From Cochliopodium minus (Eukaryota > Discosea > Himatismenida > Cochliopodiidae), in NCBI GenBank assembly GCA_024220525.1, contig JAMYWO010000091.1, positions 42,137-73,287 of the forward strand: 31,151 bases of DNA. The letters are read 5' to 3'. Positions within the stretch are counted from its first letter, which is position 1. The number at the start of each line of letters is the position of its first letter. The position numbers and the translations under genes are program-made. Under the pieces are notes generated by a model. The model was not told the origin of the DNA. It worked only from the letters and a program-made list of their open reading frames with translations, and did not search any database. Shown in pieces: positions 1 to 11,963 of the stretch.

Positions 1-118
1 AAAAATAAAAAATAAAAAATAAAAAATAAAAAATAAAAAATAAAAAATAAAAAATAAAAAATAAAAAAATAAATAAATAAAAAATAAATAAATAAAAAAT
101 AAAATGATAAAAAATAAA
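1..118. repeat. A6T heptamer tract, merging into A-rich intron sequence
   Basis: Repeats of six A and one T (at least eight units at 1-66), then irregular A/T to about 180. It lies in the intron upstream of the first MCCC1 3' exon. The same unit in the same orientation ends block B at about 20100-20172. Confidence 0.9.
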
Positions 119-199
119 TTAAATAAAAAATAAATTAAAAATAATAAAATAAATAGTAATAATAAATTGATAAAAAATTAAAAATTTTTACAAAACAAG

Positions 200-2117
200 G
201 ATCTATTGCGAATGACAAAGAAACTAACATTCCTCAGTCAAATAAACCTATTTTAAGAATTGACAGCTATCTTCAAGGTAAAAATTAAAAATATCATTTA
301 AAATAGAAAATAAGAAAAATAATAAGAATTAAAATAAAAATAATTCAAAAATAAAAACAATAAACAATTAAATATTAAAAATATAAAATAAAAATAGGAA
401 AATAAAATAAAAAAATTAGACAAAAGAATATTATTTTAAAATAAAAAAATTTGAAATAAAAAATAATAAATTTAAATATAAAAAAAAAAATAATAACAGA
501 TGGAGACGAAATAAGCATTTTTTACGATCCAATGATAGCAAAATTCATAGTTTACTCCAGTGACAGAAAGCAATCAATAAATTTCTTAGTGAATTCCCTC
601 AAAAAGTTCATGTTGATGTCCTCCTTCAAAACAAACTTGAACTGGCTCGTTTCTTTGTTGGAGCATCCCCTTTTTGTCGAGGGACTTTATGATACTCAGT
701 TTCTTGAGATGATTTTTTCGGATTATTATTCTAATCTTAACAATACTCTTCTCAAACATAAAGAAGGTAAAGAAAAATTAATAAAAAAAAATATTTTTTT
801 TAAAAATAAAAATATTTTTTTTAAAAATAAAAATAAAAATAAATCCAAATTTAAAATAAAAATAAAAGAAAAAACTATTGATAAAATTTAAAAAAGTGAA
901 TAAAATTATTATGTAAAAATATTTAAATAAATAAAATTAAAAAAATATAAAATAATATAAAATAAACAAAATAAACAAATTTAAAAAAAAAAATAAAAAA
1001 ATGTAAAAAATATCAATAAATATTGATTTCTTCAAAAATCTCAAATTTAAATAAAAATTGATAAAATCAGTTGAAAAAAAAAATAAAACTAAAATTATTA
1101 AATAATATTATTTTCTAAATTTAATATTTTTTTTGCGTAGAGGAAGAATCGATAGCTTGTTTTTTGTATGACTGGTATTTAAGAAACAAAGAAAGAAAAA
1201 CACTTGGAAACGTGAGAAGCGGATTTAGGCTAAACAAATATTCTCCGCAAAGAAGCGTCTTCAGCTACTCCAGCTCTTCTCTCCATCAATCCCTTGTTCT
1301 TCATTACAATTATCTAAACCCTTCTAATTTTTTCCCTCACAACTTTAGTTTGAATCTTTTGTTGACAAACCAAATCGATAAAGATCTTCCTCTTCACGTC
1401 TGGTAAAAAAATTCTTTTTTAAATAATTTTGAAAATTTTAAATTTTTTTAAAATTTTTTTATTTGTTTTTTTTTTTAAAAAATTATTTTTATTTTAATTA
1501 TTTTGTTAATTTCCCCGTTTTTTAAATTGTTTTTGTTTTATTTTTAATTTTTGTTTTTCTTTTTTAGGAAACCTCTTCAAGATCAACCAATTGGAGATAA
1601 ATTTGAAGTAGTATTAAATTCAGCAGAAAATGTCAAAGAAGGTGACTAAATAAACTTTAATTAATATTGACAAGCTAATCTTTATATTTTTTAAATAATA
1701 AAACAAGGTTTGGACATCCTAACTGCCACAATAAACAATAAAACAATAAAGTTTTATGGATCCTCTTACAAAACACCACAAAACGAAAACTTTAACATTT
1801 TCATTTATTCCCTCCTACACGGAAACAGCACTTTTGTGAAAAGAGATAAACTTTGGACTCCTACAAACGATTCTCAAAGCGCTGGATCCAGTTATGTTGC
1901 TTCCATGCCTGCCCAAATCTTGTCTTTGATGGTTAATGAAGGAGATTTTGTTCAAAAGGGACAACTTTTGTTGACTTTGGAGAGCATGAAAATGGAAATC
2001 AAAATCTCCGCTAATACTGATGGCTATGTCACCTTTTTTGTGCAGAAGGGACAGATTATACAAGAGGGAACAATCTTGTTGGATGTTGTTCCAGAAGATC
2101 AAAACGAAAAAAAATAA
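200..2117 (+). CDS. MCCC1: Methylcrotonoyl-CoA carboxylase alpha subunit, 3' exons (C-terminal half)
   Basis: This is the biotin-carrying half of a mitochondrial carboxylase subunit in leucine breakdown (ATP-dependent carboxylation of biotin, later passed to 3-methylcrotonyl-CoA). Exons read as 200-277, 500-766, 1141-1402, 1568-1641 and 1708-2117 (stop TAA); all phases agree. The first two exons give the end of the biotin carboxylase fold, including RIDSYLQDGDEISIFYDPMI followed by AKF and a KTNL segment like the MCC GL-TNI region. The third has SGFRLN, typical of the MCC linker. The last gives a biotinyl domain with ESMKME; the biotin lysine codon is near 1989-1991, about 42 residues from the end. 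Normal family motif is AMKM, so Ser replaces Ala. The first exon begins in phase 1 after an acceptor at 198-199, so the 5' part is absent here. It matches exactly what is missing from the gene at 17435-20068. Propionyl-CoA carboxylase alpha is the main alternative but fits less well. Confidence 0.88.
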
Positions 2118-2173
2118 TATATTCTTTTTAAAATTTGAATAATTTAAATATTTTTAATTTCTTTTTTTTAATT

Positions 2174-4042
2174 TTAAAAATCTAAATCAATTTCTTCTTT
2201 AACATTATTGCTAATAATATCATCTTTTTCCTGAGTATTGTTATTGTCAATAGTTCTATTCTTTTCTTCATTTTCATCCTCATCTTTTTTCTTTTCGACA
2301 ATCTCGTTCTTTTGAGGAAATTTCTCTTCCCAGTCCAAAATGAGGTACTGAACAATGTCCACAATCATCTCCTTTGCGTCTTCGTCCTCCTCCAAGGTGT
2401 CCAACTCACGGATGAAAGCGTACAAGTTGATGTCTCTCAAAATTTGATTGATTTTTCTGTTTTTGGAAAGAATAAAAAGCGATTCCAAATACAACTTTCT
2501 GCACATCAAATCTTTAATTAAAAAAAATTATTTTTTATTTTTTTATTATTTTGATTTTTTTATTATTTTGATTTTTTTTGATTATTAGTCTTATTTATTT
2601 ATTATTTTATTTTTTTACTCTTATTTATTTTGAATTTATTTTTTTATTTTTTATTTATTTTTTTATTTATATTTTTTTTATTTTATTATTTTTTTAACGT
2701 TTTATTACCATAGTCCATTTTCTTGTTTTGAGGTAAGTTGACGAGAAAGGGAGGGATTTCTTTCTTTTCAGACTCTTTGAAGACGAATCTGTGATCTGCC
2801 AAAGGATAAATCAAAGCAGACAAAAGATCTATTTTGCTACTTGTGACCCATTCATGATGTTCAGTCAAAACTAAATTTAAAAAATTATTTATTATTTTAT
2901 TTTTTTATTTTATTTTATTTTTTATTTTTATTTTTTTATTTTTTATATTTTATTTTTATTTTATTTTTTATTTTTATTTTTATTTTATTTTTATTTTATT
3001 TTTTATTTTTATTTTTATATTTAATGTTATTTTTTTATATTTAATTATTTACCAAGACAATTTCTGACTGCACCCACAACACCTCTTCTTCTCATCACGT
3101 TTTCGTCGTTCAAAAAAGGAATGAGTTGGAGAAGAACGTCTTTCTCTGGATCAAAAATAACTCTTCTTCCTATGTCAATCTACAAAAAATAAAAAAAAAA
3201 TAAAAAAAATAAATGAAAAATTTTTTTAAAAAAATTAAAAAAAATTCCAAAATAAATTTTAAAATTTTCTAAAATAAAAATAATTAAATGAATGTAAAAT
3301 AATAAAATTTAAAAAAAATGAAAAATGGAAAAAATGTTTAATATAAAATAAAAAAAATTTAAAAAATTTAAAATGATTAATAAATATAAATAAAAAATGG
3401 AAAAAAAAGATTACTTGAGTGACATTCATCAAGATGGTGGCGATCCAAGAGTATTTGTCATTTATGAAGTTTTTAGGATCCAACTGCCCTTCTTGCAATT
3501 CTCCATCCTTTACATCCTCTTTCCCCTCATCATCATCATCATTATTATTACTATTATTACTATTATTACTATTATTATTATTAAATTTTTTATTTTCTGT
3601 TTTTTTGGTATTATTTTTAATATTTTTATTATTTTTATTATTTTTGTTATTTTTGTTATTTTTTGATTTTTTGGAGTGATTGTCTTCATCTTCATCATCA
3701 TCGTCACTATTGAATTCGTATTTGTTGTTCTTTTTTTCTTCTTCGTAGTCTAAAATGAAAAGAATAAAAAATGTAAAAAATTTATAAAAATAAAAGTAAA
3801 AATTAAAAATAAAAAGTAAAAATAAAAAAAGTAAAAATGAAAATAAAAAACAAAAAACAAAAATAAAAAAGGACAAATAAAAATAAAAATTAAAAAAGTA
3901 AATAAAAAAAATAAAAAATAAAAAATAAAAAATAAAAAAAATAAAAAATAAAAAATAAAAAAAATAAAAAATAAAAAATAAAAATAATAACAATAAAAAT
4001 GGAAATAAACAAAATTTACCATCCTCATCATCTTCTTCGTCA
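2174..4042 (-). CDS. HGH1: HGH1-family armadillo-like protein, 5' end missing
   Basis: HGH1 (FAM203/BRP16) is a conserved eukaryotic helical-repeat protein linked in other species to chaperone-assisted folding of elongation factor 2. Exons on the minus strand: 4042-4020 (partial), 3749-3415, 3179-3053, 2870-2709 and 2511-2174; phases agree throughout. Recognisable family segments are a SWIATILMNVTQ-like stretch (family: LANLSQ), RRRGVVGAVRNCL, EHHEWV, the YPLA loop and the DLMCRKLYLESLFILS helix, followed by an acidic Lys/Glu/Asn tail. Exon 3749-3415 carries a long Asp/Glu then Asn/Lys/Ser-rich insert of about 80 residues just ahead of the conserved part. The most 5' visible exon runs straight into the N at 4043, so the N-terminal armadillo repeats are not in the window. 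The gene converges on the MCCC1 3' end, with about 56 bases between the stops. Confidence 0.85.
3895..3990. repeat. A6T/A5T tract inside an HGH1 intron
   Basis: Mixed A-run/T units in the intron between the two most 5' HGH1 exons (3750-4019 on the minus strand). This intron and its neighbours hold only A/T runs. Confidence 0.8.
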
Positions 4043-4043
4043 N
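4043..4043. other. Single N: junction of blocks A and B
   Basis: Cuts an HGH1 exon on its left and opens an intron of an unrelated plus-strand gene on its right. Confidence 0.85.
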
Positions 4044-4253
4044 TATTTTTTATTTTTTATTTTTTATTTTTTATTTTTTATTTTTTATTTTTTATTTTTT
4101 ATTTTTTATTTTTTGATTTTATTTTTCATTATTTTTATATTTATTTTTATTTATTTTTTTAATATATTTTTTACTTTTTATTATATTTTACATTTTTTAT
4201 TTTTTATTTTTTATTTTTATTTTCAAAATTTTTTTATTTTTTATTTTTTTTAG
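4044..4253. repeat. T6A heptamer tract forming the intron before the COR-kinase exon
   Basis: Starts directly after the N at 4043 with TTTTTTA units to about 4113, then irregular T/A to an acceptor at 4252-4253. There is no exon or start codon inside. It is the reverse complement of the unit at the start of the window. Confidence 0.85.
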
Positions 4254-7174
4254 TTTTGAAAAATTTGATAGAAGAAAACAACATCACTCTCAAATTCCAT
4301 AAATTCAAGAAAAATAACAAAGAAGAATTTTTGTTTTACTGTTTGAATAACAGAGAAAAAGAATTGGAAAAATCAGGAATCAAAACAATAATCGATATTT
4401 TGAAAAAAGAATACGACATCATTGAAAGAGGTGTTTCAACAAATTTAAATCACAAATTGATTTACAGTCAAATAGATCAAAAAAAAGAAAATAATGAAAA
4501 TAATCGATTTGACAAAAATATTGAACCATTTTTGAAAGTAAGCGATTTAAAGTTGAAAATAATGGAAAAAAATAAATTCGGAGAAAATGATGAAATAATT
4601 TTGAAAATTGAGGATTATCTTGTTGATTTGAATAAATTGGGAGTTATTGTTTTCTTTAAAAATGAAAATTTGAAAGAAACAATTATTACTGATCCAAGAT
4701 GGTTCAATATTGTTTTCAAATCGATTGTTGATCTTGGGAGAAAAAAAATTCAAATCATTTTTCAAAACGTTTATGATCTCCTTAACGAAGAAAAAAATGT
4801 TGAAAAAAATAATTTTTCGAATAAAAAAGAAGAAACGAGAATTCTTCTCGAAAATAACTTGAAAGAAATAAAAAAAGATATTGATTTTAAAATTTCGATT
4901 GATGTAATTTGGAAAGATATGAGAAATAATTCTATTGTTGACAAAATAAGTTTTCAAAATTTGATGAGTAAATTGGAAGTTGTTCAAAAACAAATGAACA
5001 GTGAGAATATTATTTTTCAGAATATTTTTCGAAAATTGAAACCAAATACAAAAACAAACAACAATTTTGGAATAAAATATTTTGATTTTATCCAATCAAT
5101 TTATTGTGTTGACAATTCGTCACTCAATTCAATAATTAACGAAATACTTGGAGAAAATTCCATTTTCATTAAAGATGAAATTGAAAAGAAAAAAAACCAA
5201 GATAAAAGAAAATTTATGAAAGATATCCTTTTTAAATTTGATTTGGTTTTGCCAATGAAAAAATTTCTTGAAGAAAGTTCACAATTTTATTTGATTCCTT
5301 TTCTTTTTCCTAACAACAAACCTCAAAAAATAATTTTGAATCAAAATTATGAAATTGGAGAAATGAAAAGAAATTTTGAATGGAAACTAAAATACGAATT
5401 GAAATTTAAACCATCTTCCATGTGGAAAATGTTGTTTTTGAAAATAAGAAAGATTTGTTTGAGAAATGAAGATAAACAAGAAATGTTGGATGAAATTTAT
5501 TGGAGTGATGGCTTTTTGTTTCATTTTCAAGACAAAAAACAGATTCATATTCAAAACAAAAATGAAATTACTCCAAATAAATTAAAAAATGATGATAATC
5601 AAAAGAAAAATGAAAAAAATGAAAATAGTATTTTGGTTGAGATGGATTCTTTTAAAATCATTGAAAACGATGAAAAAGAAAAATTAAATGAAAAAGACAA
5701 AAAAGGAAATGATAAAAACACATTAAATATTATTGAAATAAAAATTAAATCAAATGAAAACCCTGGATTGATTTTCAAATCGATTCATCAAACAATCATT
5801 GAATTTGTTTCAGAGTGGATGGCCAAAGAAACAAAAAAACAAATCAAATTTTATGTTGAAAAAAAATCGGTTGAATTTGAAAACAAAAAAGAATTGGAAA
5901 ATATGGAAGATTATAAAAACGAGTTAATTCATAACGAAAAAATAAAAATAATTTGTTTATCATGTGGACATGAAATTTTTTTCAGTAAAAATGTTGAGAA
6001 ATGTTCATTTTGTCTTTCAATTGATTTTTTGATCGAAAAAAGATTTGCGATTTTAAAAGTCATTGGACAAGGAGGATTCGGAAGAATTTTCAAATGCTTA
6101 GGAATCAAAAATGGAGAAATATTTGCAATAAAAGAAAGAATCAGTGAAAAAGCGGAATTTATCAAAGCATGGGAAAAGGAAATTCAATCTCAAAAAATCA
6201 TTTCTTATTTATTTCCAAACGAAAAAGATTCAAAGGAGATTATGATTTGTTCAAAAATGGTTGAAATATTGGATGATAGCGAAAGAAAATTAAAACAAAA
6301 ATTTTTGGTATTAGAGTGGGTTGAAGGAGATAATTTAGGAGTATTTTCTCCAAAAAAACTGATTTCACAAAATAAATTTGAAAATGAAAAACATTTTTGT
6401 GAAATGATGATTTGTTTGTTTCAACAACTTTCTCTTTTACATCAAAATAAAATCATTCACAGAGATATCAAACCTCAAAATATAATGTATTTCGAAACAA
6501 AGAATAAATTAAATTTTGTTTTTGTTGATTATGGAAGTTCTCATTTGATTGGGGAAAATGGTTTTGAAAAAGTTGATTCATTGTCTCCAGATTTTAGTCC
6601 TCCTGAACAAAACACAAATTTGGAATGTTTTTTGAGTGATGTTTATTCATTGGGAGTTACTTTTGACATTGTTTTGAAAAGTGTTGAACAAAACTTTGGA
6701 AAATTGAATATATCTAATGAAATTTTTGAAATGATTCAAAGAATGAAAAAGAAAAAAATTGAAGAAAGAATTGGAGTTGATGAATGTATTCAAATCATAA
6801 AATCAAAATACAAAGAAATCCCAATATTTCAACAACAAATAGAAAGTCAAAAAAAAGATTTGAATTCTTTTATTTCTTCGATCAAGAAAGAAGCAATTAT
6901 CAATGATGACAACTTTGAAAATTTAAATAAAAATGATTTGATTCAAATCATTAAACAAAAAAATAAAGAAATTCTCTTGAAAGACAAAGAAATCAACGAA
7001 AAAGTTAATGAGCGAAAAGAAAATGATGAAAAGGTCAAAGTTTTGCTTAATTTAACTCAAGAAAAGGAAAACCAACTTCTTGAGAAAGAAAAGCAGATGA
7101 AAGAGCAAGAAGAAGAATACAAAAAGAAAATCGAAGAACTTGAAAGAAAATTGTTAGAAAAATCTAATTTTTAA
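4254..7174 (+). CDS. Roco protein, COR + protein kinase half (5' exons missing)
   Basis: A single long exon of about 973 codons, opened by an acceptor at 4252-4253 after a T/A-only intron; there is no credible start codon. Counting from the first full codon (4256): residues about 110-480 look like a COR domain (KLGVIVFF...TDPRWF; QFYLIPFLFP); an Asn/Lys/Glu linker follows; C567-x2-C570-x12-C583-x2-C586 suggests a zinc ribbon; the kinase starts with GQGGFG (604-609), Lys626 (AIK), HRDIKPQN with Asp737, DYG (758-760, in place of DFG), PPE (Glu784) and DVYSLG. A Lys/Glu coiled coil fills about 900-972. All catalytic residues are present, so it is probably an active Ser/Thr-type kinase. COR is essentially found after a Roc GTPase domain, and a Roc domain lacking its COR lies at 21985-26123. 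That COR follows Roc is family knowledge; that these two halves are one gene is inference. Confidence 0.82.
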
Positions 7175-7280
7175 TAAACATTTAAACATTTTTATCACAA
7201 TAAATTTTAAAAAATAAAAAAAAATAAAAAAAAATAAAAAAATTAAAAAAAATAAAAAAAAATAAAAAAATTGTTAAAAG

Positions 7281-9548
7281 ATGATTGATAATAAAATCTT
7301 ATATAAATTGAATACTCCAATTTTTGGATTGGTGTTATATAATTTTACATCAAGGAGTGATCTTGAACATACTCTCGTAAAAATCTCTTCAGAAGAGAAA
7401 AAAAATATTTTATTTTTTAAATTCACAATACCTAAAAAAAGAACAAAGGAGATAAACTAAAAATTACGTATACATCAAATCAATGGGTATCAATGAATAA
7501 TATTTAATTTCTCCGATTTTTATATATCAGTATATAAAAGTATAAAGGGTAAAAACATCAAAATTAAATTATTTATTTTGAAAAATTAAATGAAATAGAT
7601 CAATATTACCAAATGGAGAAGAAAATAAATTCATACCAAAGAACTACGTCAAAATTTTAGAGTAATAAAAAAAAAAAAAATTCAGTGAATATAAATAATA
7701 AATATAATTAAATATAAATAAAGATTAAAACAAGAATCACTGAACACAGCATTAGAGAAAATAGAACAACAAATGAAAAAAACAGATGGGAAGGGATTGA
7801 CCGAAAAAGAAAAAGAAGTGGCACTGTCCATGTTGCGACAATCCGTCTCTGAAAAACGTAGACCAGTCTCCTCTCCTCCCAATATAAATAACATCAAAAA
7901 TGTTTATAATGTCAAGAGTGACAACAATAATAATCAAAAAATAAATTCTCCGCTAACAAATAACATTAATTCAAACAATAATTTAAATAAAGATAATAAT
8001 GTTAATGATAACCCTTTAAAAACTGTGACCCCAAAAAAAACTCCCTCCCCTTCGAAATCCGTCCCTACAAAAATATCTACTAATTTAAATAATAACAAAA
8101 ATAATTTTAATACAAATAATTTTAATACAAATAATTTTAATACAAATAATAACATAAAAAATGAAGATTTAATTAAAAATAATAATATTGTCATTCAAAA
8201 AAATGATTTAAAAAATGAATTAAACTCGGAGAATGAAGGGAAAGTGAGGGAGTTGGAACAGAAGTTGAAAAAGTATAAGAACGTTGTTTCCAAGTTCAAG
8301 TCTTTCCAGGACAAGGCTGTGGAAGGCAAGAAGCTCCTCAAACTTGAGATTGAAACGCTCAAGAATGAAAATAAAGAAATATCCACTCAATTCAACAAAA
8401 AAATAAATCAACAAAATGTTTTTATAGGTATGAACTTTTTAAAAAAAAAAATATTTTTTGAATATTTATTTTTATTATTTTAAAAATCTTTTTATTTTTA
8501 ATTTATTTTATTTTCTTTTAATTCTTTTTCAATTAAAAACAATTTTTTTGAAAAGAAAAATTAAAAAGAGATAGGTCATTGCAAGATGAAAATGTAAAAA
8601 CATTGAAAAGCCATTTGGAAACATTGTTGGAACAAAATGAAAATTTGCTTAAGGAACACTCCGTTAAAGACCAGAAACTTTTGTTGCTCAAAAAAAACAT
8701 CCTCCAAATGAGATCTTCTCACAACAATAACACAAAAAACAATGAAATTAATGATGTAGAAATTATTTATTTTGAAAAAAAAAATTTTATTTAATTTTTG
8801 TGATTATTTTAATTTAATTTTTCAATTTAATTTTTTTTATATTTAATTTTTTAAAAAAAAAAGACTCCAATTAATGAGAAAAGAGAATGTGGATTCAATG
8901 AAGAAAAAGACTTTGAGTTCAAAAAAATGGTGAGAACTTCCATCCGAAATATGGAAAAAGAATCTATTGTACAAAATGAAAATAATTCCAATGATACTTT
9001 ATCTCTTCTAAATAAAGTAAAATATAAATTAATTTTAATTTTAATTTTAATTTTTAAACTTTTAATTTTTTAATTGACTTATTTATTAATTATTAGATAA
9101 GTGAATTAGAATCAAATCTTGAATTTTCAAAAAAAGAAAATGAAAATCTTAAAAAATTGATTGAAGAAAAAGAAATTGAAGAAAATTTTATTGTACAATC
9201 GAACCAAACCGTAACTAATTTTCATTTGTTTTCTAATAAAAAACATCACCAACTAAATTTTTTTTTAAAAAAAAGATTTTTGAACCACCTCCGCCTCCAC
9301 CCCCACCATCCTTGTCAATGACACAAACAAACAATTCAAAAAAATCCTCCTCATTAATTTTATTACCTAAAAAGACAGAAGAGAACACAAATAACAGTGC
9401 AACAGAAGATGAGAACAACTCAGTTGATGGTGGAGCCATTTTAAATCTTATTGCTGGTGCTTTGATGAATAGAAGAAATTTCTTGTCCAATGAAATGGAA
9501 GATTTGGGTGATTTAGACGAAGAAGATTTGGATAATTGGAATTATTAA
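7281..9548 (+). CDS. SH3 - coiled coil - polyproline - WASP-like acidic tail protein
   Basis: Nine exons: 7281-7376, 7442-7486, 7541-7548, 7599-7661, 7724-8427, 8556-8755, 8864-9016, 9097-9210, 9276-9548. They sum to 552 codons with consistent phases. Residues about 15-71 form an SH3 domain: VLYNF (ALYDY motif), NKGDKL, NQWYKG and FIPKNYVKIL. Next comes an Asn/Pro/Ser-rich linker with a triplicated FNTNN unit, a Leu/Lys/Glu coiled coil (about 243-440), eight consecutive prolines near 464-471, and a tail containing AGALMNRR then DLDEEDLDNWNY. That tail resembles the central-acidic segment of WASP/WAVE proteins, which binds Arp2/3; a clear WH2 motif is not seen, though GGAILNLIAGALMNRR could be a divergent one. 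A role in actin nucleation at membranes is inference. It starts 106 bases after the kinase gene on the same strand. Exon 3 is only 8 bases, supported by the SH3 reading. Confidence 0.72.
7541..7548 (+). other. 8-base microexon in the SH3 domain
   Basis: TATAAAGG between a 54-base intron (7487-7540) and a 50-base intron (7549-7598). It supplies Tyr-Lys and the first two bases of Gly, giving NQWYKGSILPNGEE, the expected Trp-x-(K/R)-(G/A) strand of SH3. Without it the Trp exon would join the next exon out of frame. Support is by protein homology and phase only. Confidence 0.7.
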
Positions 9549-9720
9549 AAAATTTATATTTTATATTTTTTTTTTTTAATAAATAATTTTTTTTTGAGTT
9601 AAAAACTTTAAAATAAAAACTTATTTTTTCTCTGTTTTAAAAAATAGTAAAAAAAAGTTTTTTTTTTTTTCATCATCCATACAATCTCCTCTCCACTTTG
9701 TCCTCTTTTCTTTGGTAAAT

Positions 9721-11963
9721 TCAAAAACTGACCTTTTGGATTTTGGCGATAACAAAATAATTTTCGAGTTGGGACATGAGAGAATGAGAAGCAACATGCA
9801 AAGACAAATTTTTGGTTAAAAAAGAAAGGGTGAATTTTAATGAGTTGTTCTCATCAATTTTGAAATCTTTCAAAGCCGAAAAGTCAAATTCTTCGGTGAA
9901 AGAAAGTACTCTTCCAAATAGTTGGTAAGATGTCTTGTTTCTTTCCGTTATGATTTCTGTATCGTTGAATATTTCTTTGAGGAGAATTATTTTATCCGTC
10001 ATCATAATGAGAAAAAAATTTTCTTCTTTGTTTTCCATAAATAATGAGCACCTAAAAAAAAAAGTCCAAAATTAAAATTTAATAAATATAAATTAATTCA
10101 TTTGAAAAAAAAAAATATTCAAAAATTATTTTCAATAATTCCAAAAGTTTTTTCAAACAAATTATTTTTAAAAATTCCAGAAAAAAGAATTTATTTTTGA
10201 ATATTTACAAAGTTTTTTTTAAAACAATTTATTTTTAATAATTCCGAATTTTTCGAAAAAAAAGTTTTAGAATCTTTCTTATTTTAAAAATTCAAAAAAT
10301 GTTACAAAAATAAATAAAATAAATTAAAATAAAATAAAATAAAATAAGAAATCAAATAACAAAACAAATTATTTTTTTTTTACCTTAGTTCCATATACCT
10401 TCCCTTTTTCATGATGATGATATCTTCCTTCATTTCCAACTCTAACAAAAACAAATTTGAAAAGAAAGTAACATTTTTGATGGACTCGGAGAAGTTCTGA
10501 CGGAGATCTGTTTTGAGAACCTCGTTTACAAATGACTTCCACTTTTCTTCCCTCCCTATTATTTCCTCGAAACATGTGAATGGATACAAAATAATTTCCT
10601 CAATCAAATTTATCCATCCCTTGTCACTAGTCCTCATGTCTTTCTCTATTTTCTATTTTAAAAAAAATGAATAAATGTTAAATAAAATTTAAAAAAAATC
10701 TTTAAAAAAAAAAATGAAAATAAAAAAATAATAAAAAATAAATAACATAAAAAATTTTTACACATAAATAATTGAAAAAAGTAATTTTTTTTCTTGCTTC
10801 ACAAGACAACTCTATCAAAAAATCCTCAAACAATTCTAAGAGAGGGGAATAAAGAGATTTAAATTCCTTAGCGAGATAGGGTGTAACGTCATTTTTCTTG
10901 GTGATTTCTTTGTTCCATTTTGTTTGATTTTTTGTGTGGAATTTTTCCAATTTCAAAATGTTTTTAAAAAATTTCGTGAAGAGATTCTTCGCTTCGGTTT
11001 CTTGTGTTTCCAGTATTTTTTTCAGTTCCTAATTATGAATTAAAAATAAATAAAAAAATAAAACAAAAATTATTTAGAATTTAATAAAACTAATTATTTT
11101 TAAAAAAATGTAATACTTTTTTTGAAAAAACTTTAAATTACAAAAATATCCCTCATACAAAATTAAAACTTTGAAATTTATAATAGTTTTTTTTGAAGCA
11201 ACAAAAATTTCCCGCCATTAAAAAACTTTTTCCAAAACAGATCGAATTTTTTTTTGAAATTTTTTTTTACCATTTTGAATCTTGTTAGCGAATTGATTTG
11301 ATTTTGTTCGAGATAAATCAAAAAGACGGAGGTGATTTTTTGCATTGTTTCTTCAAATACCATCGCATTCTTGGGATATTTCTTCTTCGCATTGGTAAAA
11401 AGATTATGGCAGTCATTGTGATGTAATCTATCCATTTGGGACAATTTCTTCAAGAGATCATCGAATTTATTTGATATCGTCTCATTCATCGAGAATCTAT
11501 TCTTAAATAGAAATTTATGGATATCCTGCACCCCTTTCTTCTTATCGCAGAAATATTTGGTTATTTTATCGAACAATTGTTTCTCTATTTCTTTATATTG
11601 CAAGATCTCCTTCGTATCCAATTGATTGTTGAGATCTATGTTCTTGAATTTCAACATCTCTATCGAATTCTTGATATTCACTATTTCTGAGTTTCTCATC
11701 TTGTCTATGTTCTCGATATCGTTTATCAATTTCTCCAATGAGGATTTATTCATTATCTCTTTCCTTTCGTTTTGAATTTTCGGTGGATTTGGTAGTTCAT
11801 TGGGCAATTCTTCCATCGATATCTTTGGGGAATTTTCTATCAGCGGGATATATATATAATTCATCAACATTCTCAATCTATTTTCATCCAATAGTTCTGC
11901 ATTTTGTAATGTGAATGCTGATTCCACTTCGGGTATCGAGGATTTCTTGTCAACATGATTCAT
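9721..11963 (-). CDS. Helical protein with a PH-like C-terminal domain
   Basis: Four exons on the minus strand: 11963-11271, 11028-10762, 10652-10384 and 10051-9721, 520 codons including the TGA stop, with all phases agreeing. The start is the first ATG after a T/A-rich upstream stretch. Residues 1-320 are mostly charged helix with no motif I recognise (a KSSIPEVES-type N terminus, then Lys/Ile/Asn-rich coils). Residues about 395-515 look like a pleckstrin-homology fold: alternating hydrophobic strands (FFLIMMTDKIILLKE; YQLFGRVLSF; LKFTLSFLTKNLSLHVAS) followed by a helix (LMSQLENYFVIAKIQ). A helical domain followed by PH is the layout of BAR-PH and of Dbl-type RhoGEF proteins, but I do not see the conserved DH segments, so neither name is given. 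It converges on the SH3/acidic-tail gene, with 172 bases between the stops. Confidence 0.6.

Noticed and set aside
1-118. Telomere repeat at the window start
   Set aside because: A6T units also occur within introns across the window and in both orientations; no G-rich telomere-like unit is present.
3259-3993. 244-codon frame with long Phe/Leu/Ile runs
   Set aside because: It reads through two HGH1 introns made of A/T runs; only the part in exon 3749-3415 is real coding sequence.
4547-5095. 182-codon minus-strand frame
   Set aside because: Antisense to the COR exon; composition (Phe, Ile, Asn) is what reverse reading of Lys/Glu-rich coding DNA gives.
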